DNA of 64,000 nt from Oreohelix idahoensis (GCA_024509875.1 JAMPIV010022931.1:744001-808000), one strand, 5' to 3'; positions 45,189 to 57,897 are shown, counted from the stretch's first letter. Numbers and translations are program-made. The notes: generated from the letters alone by a model not told the origin.

Positions 45189-46179
45189 GTCCTTTACAAC
45201 TAATTTGGTGACGTTTAATAGACATTTATTCGAACCCCAGATTTCTGAGTAGCATGACTGTTGTACCACTATTGAGCTTCTGTAGGTACTGGGACATTGC
45301 AGATGGACACTTCTGATTCTGAAAATGATCTGGCAAGTCAACGGTATCTTTAAGATGCGTCAACAGTGAGGAATGCAATCAGCGACGCATAGCTGACTGC
45401 TTGCGTCAGGGTCAGCGAACTAGAGCTGACCAAGACCCTACTCCACCTCCAAGTGGTGGTCCTGGAAACATTCTGCATCACTGCAGTCTGGCCTAGAGAG
45501 TAGGAATCGAAGTGGGAAGGCAAACCCGGTCCTAAAAATGCCGTGCCGAAGTTGGATGTGTCGGGCCGAAAGGCGCAGATATCGCAGCTTTGCTGTAAAC
45601 GGCGACACAACGCAAACAACGTCCTTTTCAGGACGAACGAAAAAGAACAAAGAAGAAGATCTTCAGAAACCATCGAGCTAAACGCCAAAATAAAAGAGAA
45701 AACTAAACACAAGAGCAATAGACAATGCTAAAGAAATTGTATACCTATGTGCTTTACCGTCATTCCTTACATCGGCTATGGTATGAAAATGTTTGTTTGT
45801 TTGTTTGTTTATAATTTAAATCCTGTCTTTAGTTTTAACACAGCGTTAACATTTACGTTAACATGAAAGACTCTTATATTATAAAACTTAATTATTAAAG
45901 TTCTCTGTAATTTGTTGATGGGTTACGCGCACAGAGATCTGTGAAATCCAAATGACACAAAGATTATTGGCCTCTACTTGACGATTCCCAAAATACCTTT
46001 CGCTGCAAGCACATTACAATGCATGTTTTTTCCATATTTTCTCGAAAAGTGGTGCGGTTGTTTCTTCCGTTTCAAACGCTACTAAGCTTCACAACAAGAC
46101 AATTATCATAGTTAAGATTGAAGACAAAAGAGGCAGAATACAACACAGAGAGAAAGTACTGGATAGTTTGACAGTAATT

Positions 46180-46237
46180 AAATATTAGACAAACATAAAG
46201 GTATCTGAAAACATACCTTTATATTTGTCTAATATTT
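46180..46237. repeat. Short hairpin in duplicated block, copy 1
   Basis: Arms AAATATTAGACAAACATAAA plus GGTAT (46180-46204) and the complement (46213-46237), 24 of 25 pairs, with an 8-base loop. An identical structure is at 61689-61746 in copy 2. Confidence 0.85.
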
Positions 46238-46539
46238 ATTTACTGTTTACAGGTCTCGGGTTTCCTTTCCTTATGTGTTATAAATGTTTGGACAGTTTGA
46301 CATCATGACATAGCAAGAAAGTCAACACAAATACTCATAAATAGCACTAGCGTTTAGAAGTTGTGGAGATACATGATCGCATTAGCCACCAGGCAGGATA
46401 CTAGTAAAAGAAGAAGAAGAGGAAGAGGTATGTCTTCAATTCCTTTGTTCATATTCGTCTAACTCTTATTCGCTTACTCTGAAGATTTCAGAAAAGAGAC
46501 TTTCTCAGTGTGCCCTACCCAACTCAACATCTACTCCTC

Positions 46540-46850
46540 AAATCTCCAATGTTTTTATTTTGTTTTTGCGCAATCCCTCATTTATGAAAGTGTGTATCTT
46601 TCTTGTTGTCATTTTCTTGTCCTCCATGTTTTAAGACCATACAAGTAGTAATGCCTGTTATATGAGTTGAAGATTGTTAATTTTTATATTGGACTGGATT
46701 TCATTTTATTTCCGTATTTTTCTCAGTGCAATAAAGGCTCCTCTTGGCTGTTGCATTCTTATTTTTAGATCATTGTCTGCTGCTCCAACTTTGTCTTCAT
46801 GGCTGCTAAGATGCACGCATGATTCCACTTGTTCGATGGGCATATTTGTG
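46540..46850 (-). pseudogene. Degenerate RTE-type reverse transcriptase fragment (copy 1)
   Basis: Minus-strand translation shows remnants such as NDLKIRMQQPRGAFIALRKI, matching the region downstream of the RT catalytic motif in RTE-type elements (a GxDxDIKxRIxxARxAF pattern), with several stops. The same fossil occurs in copy 2 at about 62050-62360. It predates the duplication. Confidence 0.6.
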
Positions 46851-47449
46851 CTGTTTTTGAATTTTATGTCTTTGTTTTAGTTTTTTTTTTTTAAAGGATC
46901 GTGTAGCTGGACAAATGCCCACTCTTCCTCAGTGGTATTCTGCGACATATTCGGCAGGTTACATTGTTACTAATCTTTCGGGTTTCAGTAACACAATAGA
47001 GCGTATGGGAAACAATGCTTTTATAAACTGGAGCGTAATGGGTATTATATTTTCATAACCTGGGGCGTTTGTAGTACGATTATTCTATAACCCGAAGTTC
47101 ATATAATACATTTCCATAGTCTTTAAGGTTGGGATACAATGTTTCTATAATTCTGAGTGTATGGGCTACAATAATTCTTTACCCGTAGAGTATGGGGTAT
47201 ATTATTTATATAATACTAATTTTTTTGGAGACTGTTCATTTTGTTTTATAATCTGGATATTGTAACGTTTGTTTAACTTGGAGTTCATGTCGTCAATGCT
47301 GTCCTCAAAACATTATCTATAAGTTTATTTATGAGAGAATTGTATTACCTATCTCTTTTACAAAGTTGGGAGTCCATCTCAGATTCTTTTAACTGTATGG
47401 AGAAAGCTGTGCTGTCACTCTGCTGCTCTTATGGAGTCAATATGGAGGA

Positions 47450-48362
47450 ATCTTGTCTCTAACAAAGAGTCTGTGAGGAACACTATCGTGTCTCTAACAG
47501 AGAGTCTGTGACGAATACTAACTTGTCTCTAACAGAGAGTCTGTGACGACCCCTATCTTGTCCCTAACAGACAGTCTGTGAGGAACACTATCTTGTCTCT
47601 ACCAAAAAGTATGCGAGGAACACTATCGTGTCTCTAACAGAGAGTCTGTGACGAACACTAACTTGTCTCTTACAGAGAGTCTGTGACAAACACTATCTTG
47701 TCTCTAACAGAGAGTCTGTTTGGACGCTATCTTGTCTCTAACAGAGAGTCTATGAGGAACACTATCTTGTCTCTAACAGAGAGTCTGTGAGGAACACTAT
47801 CTTGTCTCTAACAGAGAGTCTGTGACGAACACTATCTTGTCTCTAACAGGGAGTCTGTTTGGACGCTATCTTGCTCTTACAGAGAATCTGTGACGAACAC
47901 TATCTTGTCTATAACAGAGAGTCTGTGAGGAACACTTTCTTGTCTCCAAAAGAGAGTCTGTGAGAAACACTATCTTGTCTGTAACAGAAAGTCTGTGAGG
48001 AACACTATCTTGTCTCTACCAGAAAGTATGTGAGGAGCACTATCGTGTCTCTAACAGAGAGTCTGTGACGAACACTATCTTGTCTCTAACAGAGAGTCTG
48101 TTTAGACGCTATCTTGTCTCTAACAGAGAGTCTGTGAGGAACACTATCTTGTCTCTAACAGAGAGTCTGTTTAGACGCTATCGTGTCTCTAACAGAGAGT
48201 ATGTGAGGAACACTGTCTTGTCTCTAACAGACAGTCAGTGACAAACACTATCTTGTCTCTAACAGAGAGTCTGTGAGAAACACTATCTTGTCTCTAACAG
48301 AGAGTCTGTAAGGGATGCTATCTTGTCTCTAACAGAGAGTCTGTGAGGAACACTATTTTTTC
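47450..48362. repeat. 35-bp minisatellite array, copy 1
   Basis: About 26 tandem units of TCTTGTCTCTAACAGAGAGT followed by CTGTGAGGAACACTA, with a recurrent variant CTGTTTGGACGCTA. The order of variant units is shared with the array beginning at 63470, showing that the array was copied as part of the block and not expanded independently. Confidence 0.95.
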
Positions 48363-48708
48363 TCTAATATTTGTTTACCACGATGGTAACTGTAGCTATT
48401 TTTAGCTCCATGTAAATTTGAGTCTCCCCGTGTAGTTCCCGTAGGACTACTACACCACGAGTCAACTCCTTTAAGACAACTAATATGAAGTTGTCCATAG
48501 GGGTGGCAACCTCATTGTGGCGAGAGATTTTATTTCGCTGTAGGATCAGTATAGTACTGACAATTACAGAAATAGAATTTCTGCAGAAAATGGTGAAGTC
48601 CCAGTGTCTGAGAGGACTACTGGTATCACAAATTAGTTACGGCTGTGAATGATCTGATCTCGAAACAATAGTATAGAGGAGACCGACATAAAGCGCCACA
48701 TCTGCTGT
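48363..48708. other. Unique sequence left of the I/Nimb LINE
   Basis: About 350 bp between the minisatellite and the LINE target site. No gene is recognised. It was contiguous with 53700 onwards before the LINE inserted. Confidence 0.5.
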
Positions 48709-48754
48709 GTAACTAATTGTCTTCTTCTTCTTCTTGCGATCGCATCTTTGATGA

Positions 48755-51700
48755 TTACACCGTCAGACGAGTTCTCATGATGAATTCGACTGTTGTTTGA
48801 AGTTCCTCTTTAACTCCATATAGCTTTGAGTTTAGTGTTGAGTCATTGGGCCAGTATATCTTTCTCAACTGGTCATACAGAGGACAGTCCTGTAGAACAT
48901 GCTCAGCAGTTTGTTCGTTTAATCCACATGTGCACAGTGGTGAAGCAGACAATCGTAGCTTGTGCATGTGTTTATTCAGTTTGTTATGCCCTGTCCTGAG
49001 TCGAAAAATAGTTATCTGTCCTTGCCGGTCGAGAGTGTGATAGTCGTCTTTGGGTTGGTTCTGTTCTCTTCTGATAGTCTGGATAGCTCTCTTTTTCTCA
49101 AAGTATGTGACTTCATTATCTTCTTGTTCACATTCTCCTCCCTTTTTTGCAAGTTTATCTGCCTTTTCATTTCCGGGTACACCACAATGAGATGGTACCC
49201 ACTGAAGTATGGTTCTCTTTTTGGCAGCTACCTTGTTTAGTTCATTTCTCAGATGCGGGAGTTTACCACCCTTGAGAGCTTGCAGGACAGACAGTGCATC
49301 TGTGAGGATGACTACCTGGTGGCAGTCAGAGTTGGTGTTATAAATCATATTTGCAGCTTGCTCTAGAGCTTGAACCTCAGCTGTATAGTTGGAACAGAAT
49401 TTACCAGTGGGAATGTGCCTAGTCTCATAGTGGTTGTCAGGATATGAGATAAAGATACCGGCACCTCCATTCCTAACAGCATTAGTTGCTGATCCATCTG
49501 TATAGGCATGTATCCATGATTGATCGGGATAGCTTTCTTGGATCATACTCATTGTAGCAGTTCGTTTTTGCAGATCATTATACTCACATCCACTTGTGAG
49601 ACCACTGACTGATGTATTAATTTGGAGGGCACTGCTGGCCTGCTCCCATGGTACAGGGTATAGGGTGGGCTTCAGTGGTGTTGTCTTCATGGATAGGTCT
49701 TCTTGATGCTGTCTTATAAGTCTTTTCCCCCGATGCACAAAGCTGCTACGCTTTAGACGTCCCAATGCCAGATCATCTAGTCTTGCCTTCATTGGGTGCA
49801 TTGGCATACTGTTGTACTTTTCCATCTGGATCATGGTTTTTGTGTCTCTTCTATGGGACAATGTCTGTAATCCAGCAACCTTCTGCATCTCTGTTATTGG
49901 TGTAGTTTTCATGGCTCCTGTTATGAGCCTGAGAGCTTGATTTTGCACCTTGTCCAAAGACTGCAGATGTGAGTTAGCAGCTGATGACCATGCTGCTGAG
50001 CTAAACTCTAAGTGTGGTCTTATTACTCCATTATAAATCTTCTTTAGATTTCGTTCATTTGCTCCCCAGTTGGTACCTGCTAATTTTCTGAGTATGCCTA
50101 GTCGTCTTCGGGCCTTTCCTTCTGCATTTTCAATATGCTTATTCCATGTAAGCCTTTGGTCAAATGTCACCCCAAGATAGGTGGGGTAGCTTTCTTCCTT
50201 GATCACGGTTGTCCCTAGGTGTATGTTAGCTGATTTGTCCTTGGGGGCGAGGGAGAACAGTGTTGTGGAGGTTTTGTCTGTGTTTATTGTGATAAGCCAT
50301 TTCTCTGCCCATGACACTAGCATGTCTGCTGCCCGCTGCATTCTATAATTTGCTGTGGTGACATTTTCATCAGCGCACCAGAGTACTAGGTCATCTGCAT
50401 ATAAGGCAGCTTTAACTCCTGCAGGGAGATCTTTCACCAGGTCATTGATGTAAACAAGGAAGAGTGTTGGGGGAAATTACTCCTCCTTGAGGTACCCCCT
50501 GATGGAGCAACACTTTTCTGCTCTGCAGACCGTCAAGAGTGACTCTAGTTCTCCTGTTATGCAAGTATGACTGGATCCATTTCATCATGTTGCCTTGGAT
50601 TCCACTTCTCCTAAGTTTTGCAATGAGGCCATCTTTCCACACCTTGTCAAAGGCCTGCTTGAAGTCGACCCAGATCGTTAGGACCTTTTTCTTCTCCTGG
50701 AAGGCATCTTCTATTGCTTGAGACAAGTAAGTAACTTGGTCTTCTATACTGTAGCATTCTCTAAATCCAGCTTGTTCCGGCACCAGGATCTGCTCAGACT
50801 CTAAATACCATTTCAATCTGTGGTTGACTATTCGCTCCATAGTCTTCCCAACACAGCTTGTGAGACTGATTGGCCGGTAACTTGCAGCCTCGGTCTTACA
50901 TTTCCCTTTCTTTAGTATGGGTATTGTGATGGCTTCTCTCCATACTTGGGGTACCGTTCCTTTCAACCAGCTGTGGTTGAATATCTCAAGCAGTTTTGTC
51001 TTTGCTGCTGAGCTCAGATTTACTAGCATTTCGTTGCTGATTTTGTCTGGGCCGGGTGACTTTTGAAACTTAAGCTTGGAAATAGCCTTCTGTAGTTCTC
51101 CTAGTGTGATGGGTTCCCTCATTGGGGCAGGAGTATCTGTCTGTCCCATGGTTGCCAGTATTTCTTTTCTTATCTCTCTCTGATGGTCTATGTTAATGGG
51201 TAAGTTGCTTTCTGAACTGTATCTTCTAGCAAACAAGTCTGCAGCTTGTTTTCCTCTGAAAAGTTTGCCACCTTCATCCAATGTGATAGTCTGCCTTGGT
51301 GAGGAATGCTCTTCATTTAGAGACTTGACTAATCTCCAAAGTTTCCTGCCGTCTTTCTCAAGGTTCAGCGATGCCGTTTTAGTTCTCCAGCTTTTCCGCT
51401 TTTCTTCTAGCTTTGTTCTCTGAAACTCTGCTACAGCCTTTTTCCATTTGTTGTGAGTTTCAAGTGAAGGCTGAGACTCTGCGTCCTTTCTAGCCTTGTC
51501 CATAGCTTCCTGACGTTCTTGGAGTGTGCTGGACCAGTATGGTATGTAGTTACGCCGGCATCCTTTGGGAATGGTTTCTTTTGCAGCTTGTAGTATGCAT
51601 CTGTTGAAGTCTTTTACCACTTCATTAATGTCTCTGTTCTGTACCTTGAGGGTAGACAGCAGCGTGTTCACCTGATGCCTGAATAAACCCCAGTTGGCTT

Positions 51701-52610
51701 TTTTGTAGTTCCATCTTGTAATGGCTGGGCCTGTACTGAGAGTTGCACTCTGGACAGTAAGAAAGATTGGGCGATGGTCGCTTCCCCCTAGTTGGTCTCC
51801 TACTTCTCTACTAATAGATCCAGCTATATCTGGTGTGGAGAAGGCAAGATCTGGTGTTGAAGTTGTGTGCCATCCTCTGGAGTAGAAGGTAGGAGTATCT
51901 GTGGCATTATTGACTAGGATTAGGGAGTGATCATCTTGCCAAGTTTCAACCTCTTCACCTCTGTGATCCAGATGGTTATAGCCCCAGCTCTGGGAGTGGC
52001 TATTAAAGTCTCCAACTGCTATAAAGTTGGTGGCTGGTACCTGTATAGAGCTGAGACTCAGGGGTTTGTTGTTCGGACAGTAATAGTTCAGGAGTTCTAT
52101 TTCCATCTTGTCTACCTTTATCTGCAGCAGCTGATATTCTGCTCCATCCATGAAGGTTTTCCTTTCGTGTGCAGGAATGTTATTCCTTACAAGAGTAAGT
52201 ACTCCTCCTTTTCGTCTATCTTTTCTGTCGGATCTGAAGCATTGATATCCCCTTATTTTAAAGGTTTGATCTGCTTTCAAGTGAGTCTCTTGGATACAGC
52301 AAACACTGACTTGCTTCTCATACAAGATGTTTTCCAGCTCTGTCTTTTTGCTGTATCCAGCCTGCTTGCTGTTCACTCCCTCTGCATTCCAGTGCATCAT
52401 GACAAGTGGCACTCTGGGTTTCTCTTTTTCTGTTTTGTTTTGGTCAGTAGTTCTCCTCCGCCGTCTGTTGACTCCACAAGACGGTCTAGAGGGTCCTCCA
52501 GTAGCTGAGGGTGGGCTCTGTCGAGGCTCAGAGCCCGGCACTGCACCTGCCTGGTGGAGCTCCACAGGGCGAGCACCAGAACGAGATTTATTTGACGGTG
52601 TACTCTCCAT
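48755..52610 (-). pseudogene. I/Nimb-type LINE ORF2: endonuclease, RT, RNase H (one frameshift)
   Basis: The start is taken at ATG 52610 (MESTPSNKSRSGARPVELHQ), just after a long T-run on the coding strand. The Pro/Arg-rich N-terminus precedes an AP endonuclease (QETHLK, AVGDFNSHSQ, GGSDHRPIF), then RT motifs (ASYRPISLTSCVGK, WVDFKQAFDKVW, GVPQGGVISP). One base inserted near 50470 shifts the frame just before the catalytic region; the frame resumes with LYADDLVLW at residues 12-20 from 50437. RNase H follows (AYTDGSA with Asp314; YTAEVQALEQA; LQWVPSHCGVPGNEKADKLA), then a C-terminal CTCGLNEQTAEHVLQDC motif. Apart from the single frameshift the coding region is open, so this copy is fairly young. 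Confidence 0.92.
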
Positions 52611-52639
52611 AGAAAAAAAAAAAAAAGCGAGTTGCATGA

Positions 52640-53687
52640 TACTGTGGTTTCCGGTGCGCCTTCTGGCCCAGTATCTACGACTTTAGCACCTGTTCAACGG
52701 GAGAGTGGGCTCATCCCTAATCTGTTTATGTTCCCAGTAGTAGACTATTCGCAAGCAGCCTGGGGGTGTCACTGCTCTGCGCGGACCTTGTTTACCGAGG
52801 CGGCGTCCGAGCTCGTATGGTGAAAATATGGTTGCGTTATCTTCAAAATAGCCCTGTCTTTCCCGTGGCTTTTCTGCCATCCTGCAACTTTGAGTTAGGG
52901 AGTTCTGAGCTCCAGTCTCTTTCCCAGGCATTTTATCCTGGCCTGGCACGCATACAGAGGACCCCACTTCTGGTTCTAAGTTAGCAGTTGGGGATAGGTG
53001 GGGTAGCACACTGTGCATTCCCCGTCATCCAGGGGGCTCTCCAACTATGCAGAGCTTGCACAATGCTGTGCTCTGGTTCTGGGCTCTCCCAAGGAATCCT
53101 CACGTCCTGCACAGAGCCACTTCCCGATACCCACCACCTGCCAACCCTCCATTGTAGAAATCTCCTGCATGCGGCCATCCAGTCAAGAGCCAGTATTAAG
53201 TCTGGTGCCCAAGTGATCCCCCCAAGCTCAGTGTGCAATGCTGGGTTCTCATCATGCTGCAACACAGGAGGGATTGTGATGCTCAGCCATCTCTCTCAAT
53301 TCTGCACCGATAAGTGACATCGGGGACTTAACTTTGCCTCAGTACTGGGAGGCCCCGTTTCCGGGTACACCACACACAGCCAATTGAGGCAACGGTCGCC
53401 GTGGGCGTGATAGACGACAAACAGTGAAGAATGAGGCAAGAAAGCATTTAACCCATGAAGTGGGGGTGGATTGGTGCAGACCAGAGCATGTACCACTCGC
53501 CGGTGGGTTCTGCATCTACACCTATAGGGTTCCACCCACTCCTCAGCCCATTTAGTCTGGCCCCTCACCCAGGACCTGTCCGGCTTGGGTGACCCTGCCA
53601 GGAGTAAAACTCCCGCCGGCATAGCTCCCGGGATCATTGAGGCGCTCAAGCTCTCCAACCACGGCAAGGTAGGCTTACATGTGGAGA
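52640..53687 (-). other. 5' region of the I/Nimb-type LINE
   Basis: About 1 kb upstream of ORF2, distinctly GC-richer than its surroundings. It includes a minus-strand frame of 123 codons (53667-53296) with several Cys and His residues (YRCRCRTHRRVVHALVC). Frames at 53265-52981 and 53018-52683 overlap it in other phases. This may be a decayed ORF1 or a 5' UTR with an internal promoter; I cannot tell which. Confidence 0.45.
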
Positions 53688-53699
53688 GTAACTAATTGT

Positions 53700-54584
53700 G
53701 ATATTAAACAAAGCAAGGAAACAGATTTTTACTTAACAATGATAAAATTGACAAGTCGTTCAAAATACAATTTCCTTATATTTTATTTAGTATATATACA
53801 CTATCTACTCTTGTGCTGAAAGGTGAATGTTGCAAAAAAAATGGAATGAAATGAATTGGTAAGTTTACATATGATTTACAAATATTTATATTTATAAATA
53901 TTACAACACGTTTTCCAATTATAGGAACAAAAATTATATCAGCTGTGCTGTTAATTAAGGATATAACGTTTATCAGCTATGCTGTTATTTACGTATAATT
54001 TATCCACTATGATCTTATTATTGTCTCTTGCTACGCTAATTCACGTTTTCTTCATTGACAGTTCTATGCTCACAATGCCGACAGAAATGGTACTAATGTG
54101 TACTCATCTCTCTTAAGTCTGTTCTTCTTTGTTTGGTTCACACCACCGGCAGAGTATCGTTCCTTTAGCCCACCCAAGACTGAGGGGGACCAAAGATGTA
54201 GAGTCTGGTCAACCTCTATGCTCCTGCGGAGTTCCAGGCAGCGGGATTGACTCGAACATACGACCTCAGGTTTTTAGGACACAATTAAACCTGTAACAAA
54301 GCAAAAATAGGGGCTAATTTCTGTCCTCAAGCCCACCTATTTCTAGTGTGAGTGAAATGAGCGTGTCTCCGATGTATGCATGTGGGATGAATGACAACAT
54401 GGCTCAGTATGATTTAGCAATAGCGAGACAAGACAGGTGTCTACTTGCAAAACATTCTTTCTGATAAACTAATACATGGATACATTCAATAATATAGATT
54501 CAATACATGAATACATTTTATACATGAATACATCCCATAATATAAATCAATACATGAATAAATCCAATAATATGTACACCTAGG
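53700..54584. other. Unique sequence with possible tRNA-derived SINE and AT-rich repeats
   Basis: Mostly AT-rich. On the minus strand near 54230-54260 the sequence ATGTTCGAGTCAATCCC resembles a tRNA B box, so 54110-54300 may be a degenerate SINE; no A box was found. Positions 54460-54580 contain repeated AATACATGAATACAT motifs. Confidence 0.35.
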
Positions 54585-55527
54585 TGTGATACAACAATGT
54601 CCTTCCCCCTATACTATATCACGCCCTCTCTGACAATAGCTGGTAACATATATCCTAACAATATTGTTATGTTCTTATGATAGGAGTATATGAGATGAGG
54701 ACTGGTTGGTGATATATCAGGTTGGAGTTATAGGAGACAATAGATTGGAGTTAGATGCGACAATAGATTGAGTCCTGACAAGGACTGTTTTGGTTATATT
54801 GCAGTTGGTCTTATCTGAGACAATAGATTGAGTCCTAACAAGGACTGTTTTGGTTATATTGCAGGTTATAGGAGACAATAGATTGAGTCCTAACAAGGAC
54901 TGTTTTGGTTATATTTACAGTTTGGAATTATCAGAGACAATAGACTGAAGTTATAGACTGACAATAGATTGAAGTATAGGAGACAATAGGTTGAAGTATG
55001 AGTCCTATTAGTCTTCGTCTATTCAATCATAATAGGAAATACAATCATTATACTTAATTCCCCCAAGATACAATCAGTAACCTGATAGGTAGTATAAATG
55101 ACACACAACAAATACCAACGGTTATCGTAAAAATATTTACCCTCCTAAGATTTTAAACTGGCCAGGTTTTGACGCGACTTAGTGAAGTAGGTTGCAGGTC
55201 GATGCCCTCAGGTAAATATCTCTGGCGTCAAGTTCGGGGTTGCGTGGTTAGCATAAAATCCGCCCGATTATATAGTCAAGTAACTACTTGAGGAAAGCTT
55301 TCGGTTGGTTCCTGGCGGAGCAAGTTGATTGGTTTCCTCCGGTTTTGTACCTGGTCTCATACAGCCTAATTTTATTCAGTTTTCATCGGCCATCTTGCGT
55401 GAACAAGATGGCCGTTAATTTATTCTGTCTCAGAGACTGGTGAACGTTGATCGTTGATTGGTTGAAGCAAATCTGTATCTCGACATAGTGATTAACAAAG
55501 TAGTGGGTTACACTTCGTTTCACGACA
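54585..55527 (-). repeat. Putative 3' LTR of the second Gmr1-like element
   Basis: The right edge is firm: on the minus strand a polypurine tract (AGGAAAGGAGGGGGCTA, 55528-55545) precedes TGTCGTGAAACG, the LTR start. The left edge (TGTGATACAAC at 54585) is a guess from the TG..CA rule, because no second LTR is available. Inside are three tandem units (~54760-54920) sharing CAATAGATTGAGTCCTAACA and GGACTGTTTTGGTTATATT. Confidence 0.6.
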
Positions 55528-55586
55528 TAGCCCCCTCCTTTCCTAGCTGTGACTTGTCATAGCTGACGTGTAAACCCCTGCTGTGG

Positions 55587-57895
55587 TTAATCCTTTTGCG
55601 TCTGTCCTTCCAGAGTACTAAGGTGTCGACTTAAAAAATCAGCTCCTACATTGTCTCTTCCCGGAATGTAATTCACGGTAAAGGAATAAGGCGCAAGAAG
55701 CAGACTCCACCTTAACAATCTCGAATTTAGTTTTTTAGATGCAGCCAAGAATGTTAAAGGTTGTAATCGCTTTGGACAATGAAGTGTGTCCCATACAGAT
55801 AAGGTGAAAATTTGTTGATGGACCAAATTAGAGCTAAACATTCCTTCTCTATGGTCGAGTAGTTCAACTCAGCTGCATTCAGCTTCCTACTGGCGTAGGC
55901 GACTGGTAAAAGTTTCTCCGGCTGGGCTTTTGATTTCTGCCAGAGAGTTGCACCAATACCTATACTGCTAGCGTCCGTTCTTAATACAAATTCCTGTGTG
56001 ATATCGGGTAGTGTAAGGATGGGTTTGCTGGTGAGTTTTGCTTTTAGCTCTGTGTAAGCTTTTTCACAATCAGCATTCCATTGGATTTTGTCAGGCTGTC
56101 CTTTCTTCGTTAAGTTAGTTAATGGTGCACACAGAGAGTTAAAATGGGGTATGTACTTCTGATAGAACCCACATAAAGACACGAATGATCTCACATCTTT
56201 CTTCGTTTGAGGTCTGGGTGCCTTCTTTAGCTTCTCTATATTCTTTGGGTCAGGAGACATATGACCTGTAGAAATAGTGTGACCTAAGAATTCCAACTCC
56301 TTACAACCGATATAGCACTTGGTTGGACGTGCAGTCAATCCAGTTTCTCTCAGTCTGTCAAACAACATGGAGAGCGCTACTATATGCTCTTCAAATGTGT
56401 TTGTAGCAACAAGAATGTCATCCATAAAGTTAGTGATATGGGGATTTTGTAGAGGTTCCAATAATTTCCTCATCATTCTTGAAAAGATACTTGGAGCATT
56501 TTTCAGCCCAAAGGGTAGTACATTAAACTCGTAGTGTCCGTCTGATGTACTGAATGCCAGCATTTTCCTAACTTCTGGTTTCACTGGTATTTGGTAGTAT
56601 CCCTTGCTTAGATCTACCTTCGATAAATACCTAGCCTTACTCAGTGTAGTGAACAGCTGGTTGGTGTCAGGTAATGGGTCCACCTGAGATTCTGTGATCG
56701 CATTAAGCTTCCGGTAGTCAATACATAACCTGTGTTCACCACTCGGTTTTCTCAAAAGCACCACACTTGAGCTATAGGGAGAGTCTGACTTCGAGATAAT
56801 TTTCTCCTTCAACAGATAATCAACTTCCTCCCTTAGTGCTTGGGCTTTCGCATAGGGTATAGGGTATGTTCTCATGCATACTGGGGTAGGGTCGGTAACC
56901 TTCATGTCGTACTCTAACAGATTCGTCCGACCTGGCTTATCTGTGAGCACATCAGCATGGGTTTCCAACACTTTCTGAACCCTCTTCTTCTGCTCTGGAG
57001 TTAAATGTTCACTAATATTTACTTGAACATAATCCTCTGTAGTTGTGAGTGGATACTCCATAGAGTGAAGTGGTTCACCGTGCATTTCTGTTGCAATGGC
57101 CAGGGTCATAATATGTGCAACTTCTGATGATTCCATGTCATAGTATTTTTTAAGAAGATTGACATGATATACCTTCTCCTTTCCTTTCTTGTCAATCTTA
57201 TAATTGGTCCTGGAAAGTTTCTCCAGTATGACATAGGGTCCCTGCCATCCAATCTGCAATTTATTATTGCTGCTTGGCAACAGTAATAACACCTTTTCAC
57301 CCACCTCCAGTTCCCTATCCTTTGCTTTTTTGTTGTAGTACGCAGCATGCTTCCTCCTGGCCTGTCTTAAGTTATCATTGGCCAGTTTCCAACCTGCTTT
57401 CAATCGAGATGTCAACTCGTTGACGTACTGGTATGCGGAAGTCACTGTTTCCTCTGCCTTTTCATCAGTCCATGTCCGCAGCAATGCTTCCAGTGGACCT
57501 TTTATTGGTCTTCCAAACAACAATGTAGCTGGAGCCAATCCAGTTGAGTTGTGGGGTACTTCCCTATATGCAAATAGTGCAGCGGGTAAGTATGTATCCC
57601 AAGTATCAGTTTTTTCACTCACCAGCTTTCTAAGGATTGAAATTAGCGTACCATTGAACCGCTCTACTTGACCGTTCCCTTGGGCATGGTAGGGACTACA
57701 ATGATAGTGCCTGGCTTGAAATATCCTGAATACTTCTTGTGTTAGCTTTCCCTTAAACTGAGACCCATTGTCAGTCAATATCTGATGCGGGAAACCTAAT
57801 CGGGTAAATATTGTCAACAGGGCCTCTGCCACGTGCTTTGAATCTATAGCTGACATGGCCACTGCTTCTCCCCACATAGAGCAAGTATCAACCAA
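55587..57895 (-). pseudogene. Gmr1-like integrase core, RT and RNase H (second element)
   Basis: The 713-codon frame (57895-55754) starts inside the integrase core: D42 in LTDNGSQF and E78 in GQVERF, 35 residues apart, then the integrase C-terminal GPY-type module (IGWQGPYVILEKL). RT follows with CIDYRKLNAI, VDLSKGYYQIPV, NVLPFGLKNAP and catalytic FMDD at 490-493. The connection and RNase H show FVLRTDASSIG and STIEKECLALIW. A frameshift near 55760 moves the RNase H end into the frame ending at 55587 (VNYIPGRDNVGADFLSRH). Integrase and RT in one frame with integrase first confirms the Gmr1-type order. Confidence 0.92.
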
Positions 57896-57897
57896 GG

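Larger units (their letters stand above)
44412..47450. repeat. Segmental duplication, copy 1
   Basis: This block matches 59332-62952 in direct orientation with very high identity over about 3 kb, starting at CTAACGTTCTGATGG. Relative to copy 2 it lacks 581 bp (60109-60689; junction at 45188/45189 with TGTA microhomology) and about 520 bp before the 35-bp array. It contains LINE fossils and a hairpin listed separately. It is ordinary duplicated genomic sequence rather than a single element. Confidence 0.88.
48721..53687 (-). mobile_element. I/Nimb-type LINE with RNase H, full-length-looking
   Basis: This 4967-bp element is flanked by a perfect 12-bp TSD GTAACTAATTGT (48709-48720 and 53688-53699). 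The minus-strand 3' end has an (AAG)n tail (CTTCTTCTTCTTCTT at 48721-48735). It encodes AP endonuclease, reverse transcriptase and RNase H, the layout of the I group including Nimb. The GC-rich 5' kilobase (52640-53687) shows only short frames (for example 53667-53296) with no recognised ORF1 domain. Confidence 0.9.

Noticed and set aside
45350..45718. 122-codon minus-strand frame repeated at 60851-61219 as a conserved gene
   Set aside because: Its conservation reflects the segmental duplication. No domain is recognised, overlapping frames on both strands are equally conserved, and there is no coding signature.
47450..48362. CRISPR-like regular repeats
   Set aside because: The 35-bp units are directly tandem with no unique spacers, in a eukaryotic repeat-rich context; it is a minisatellite.
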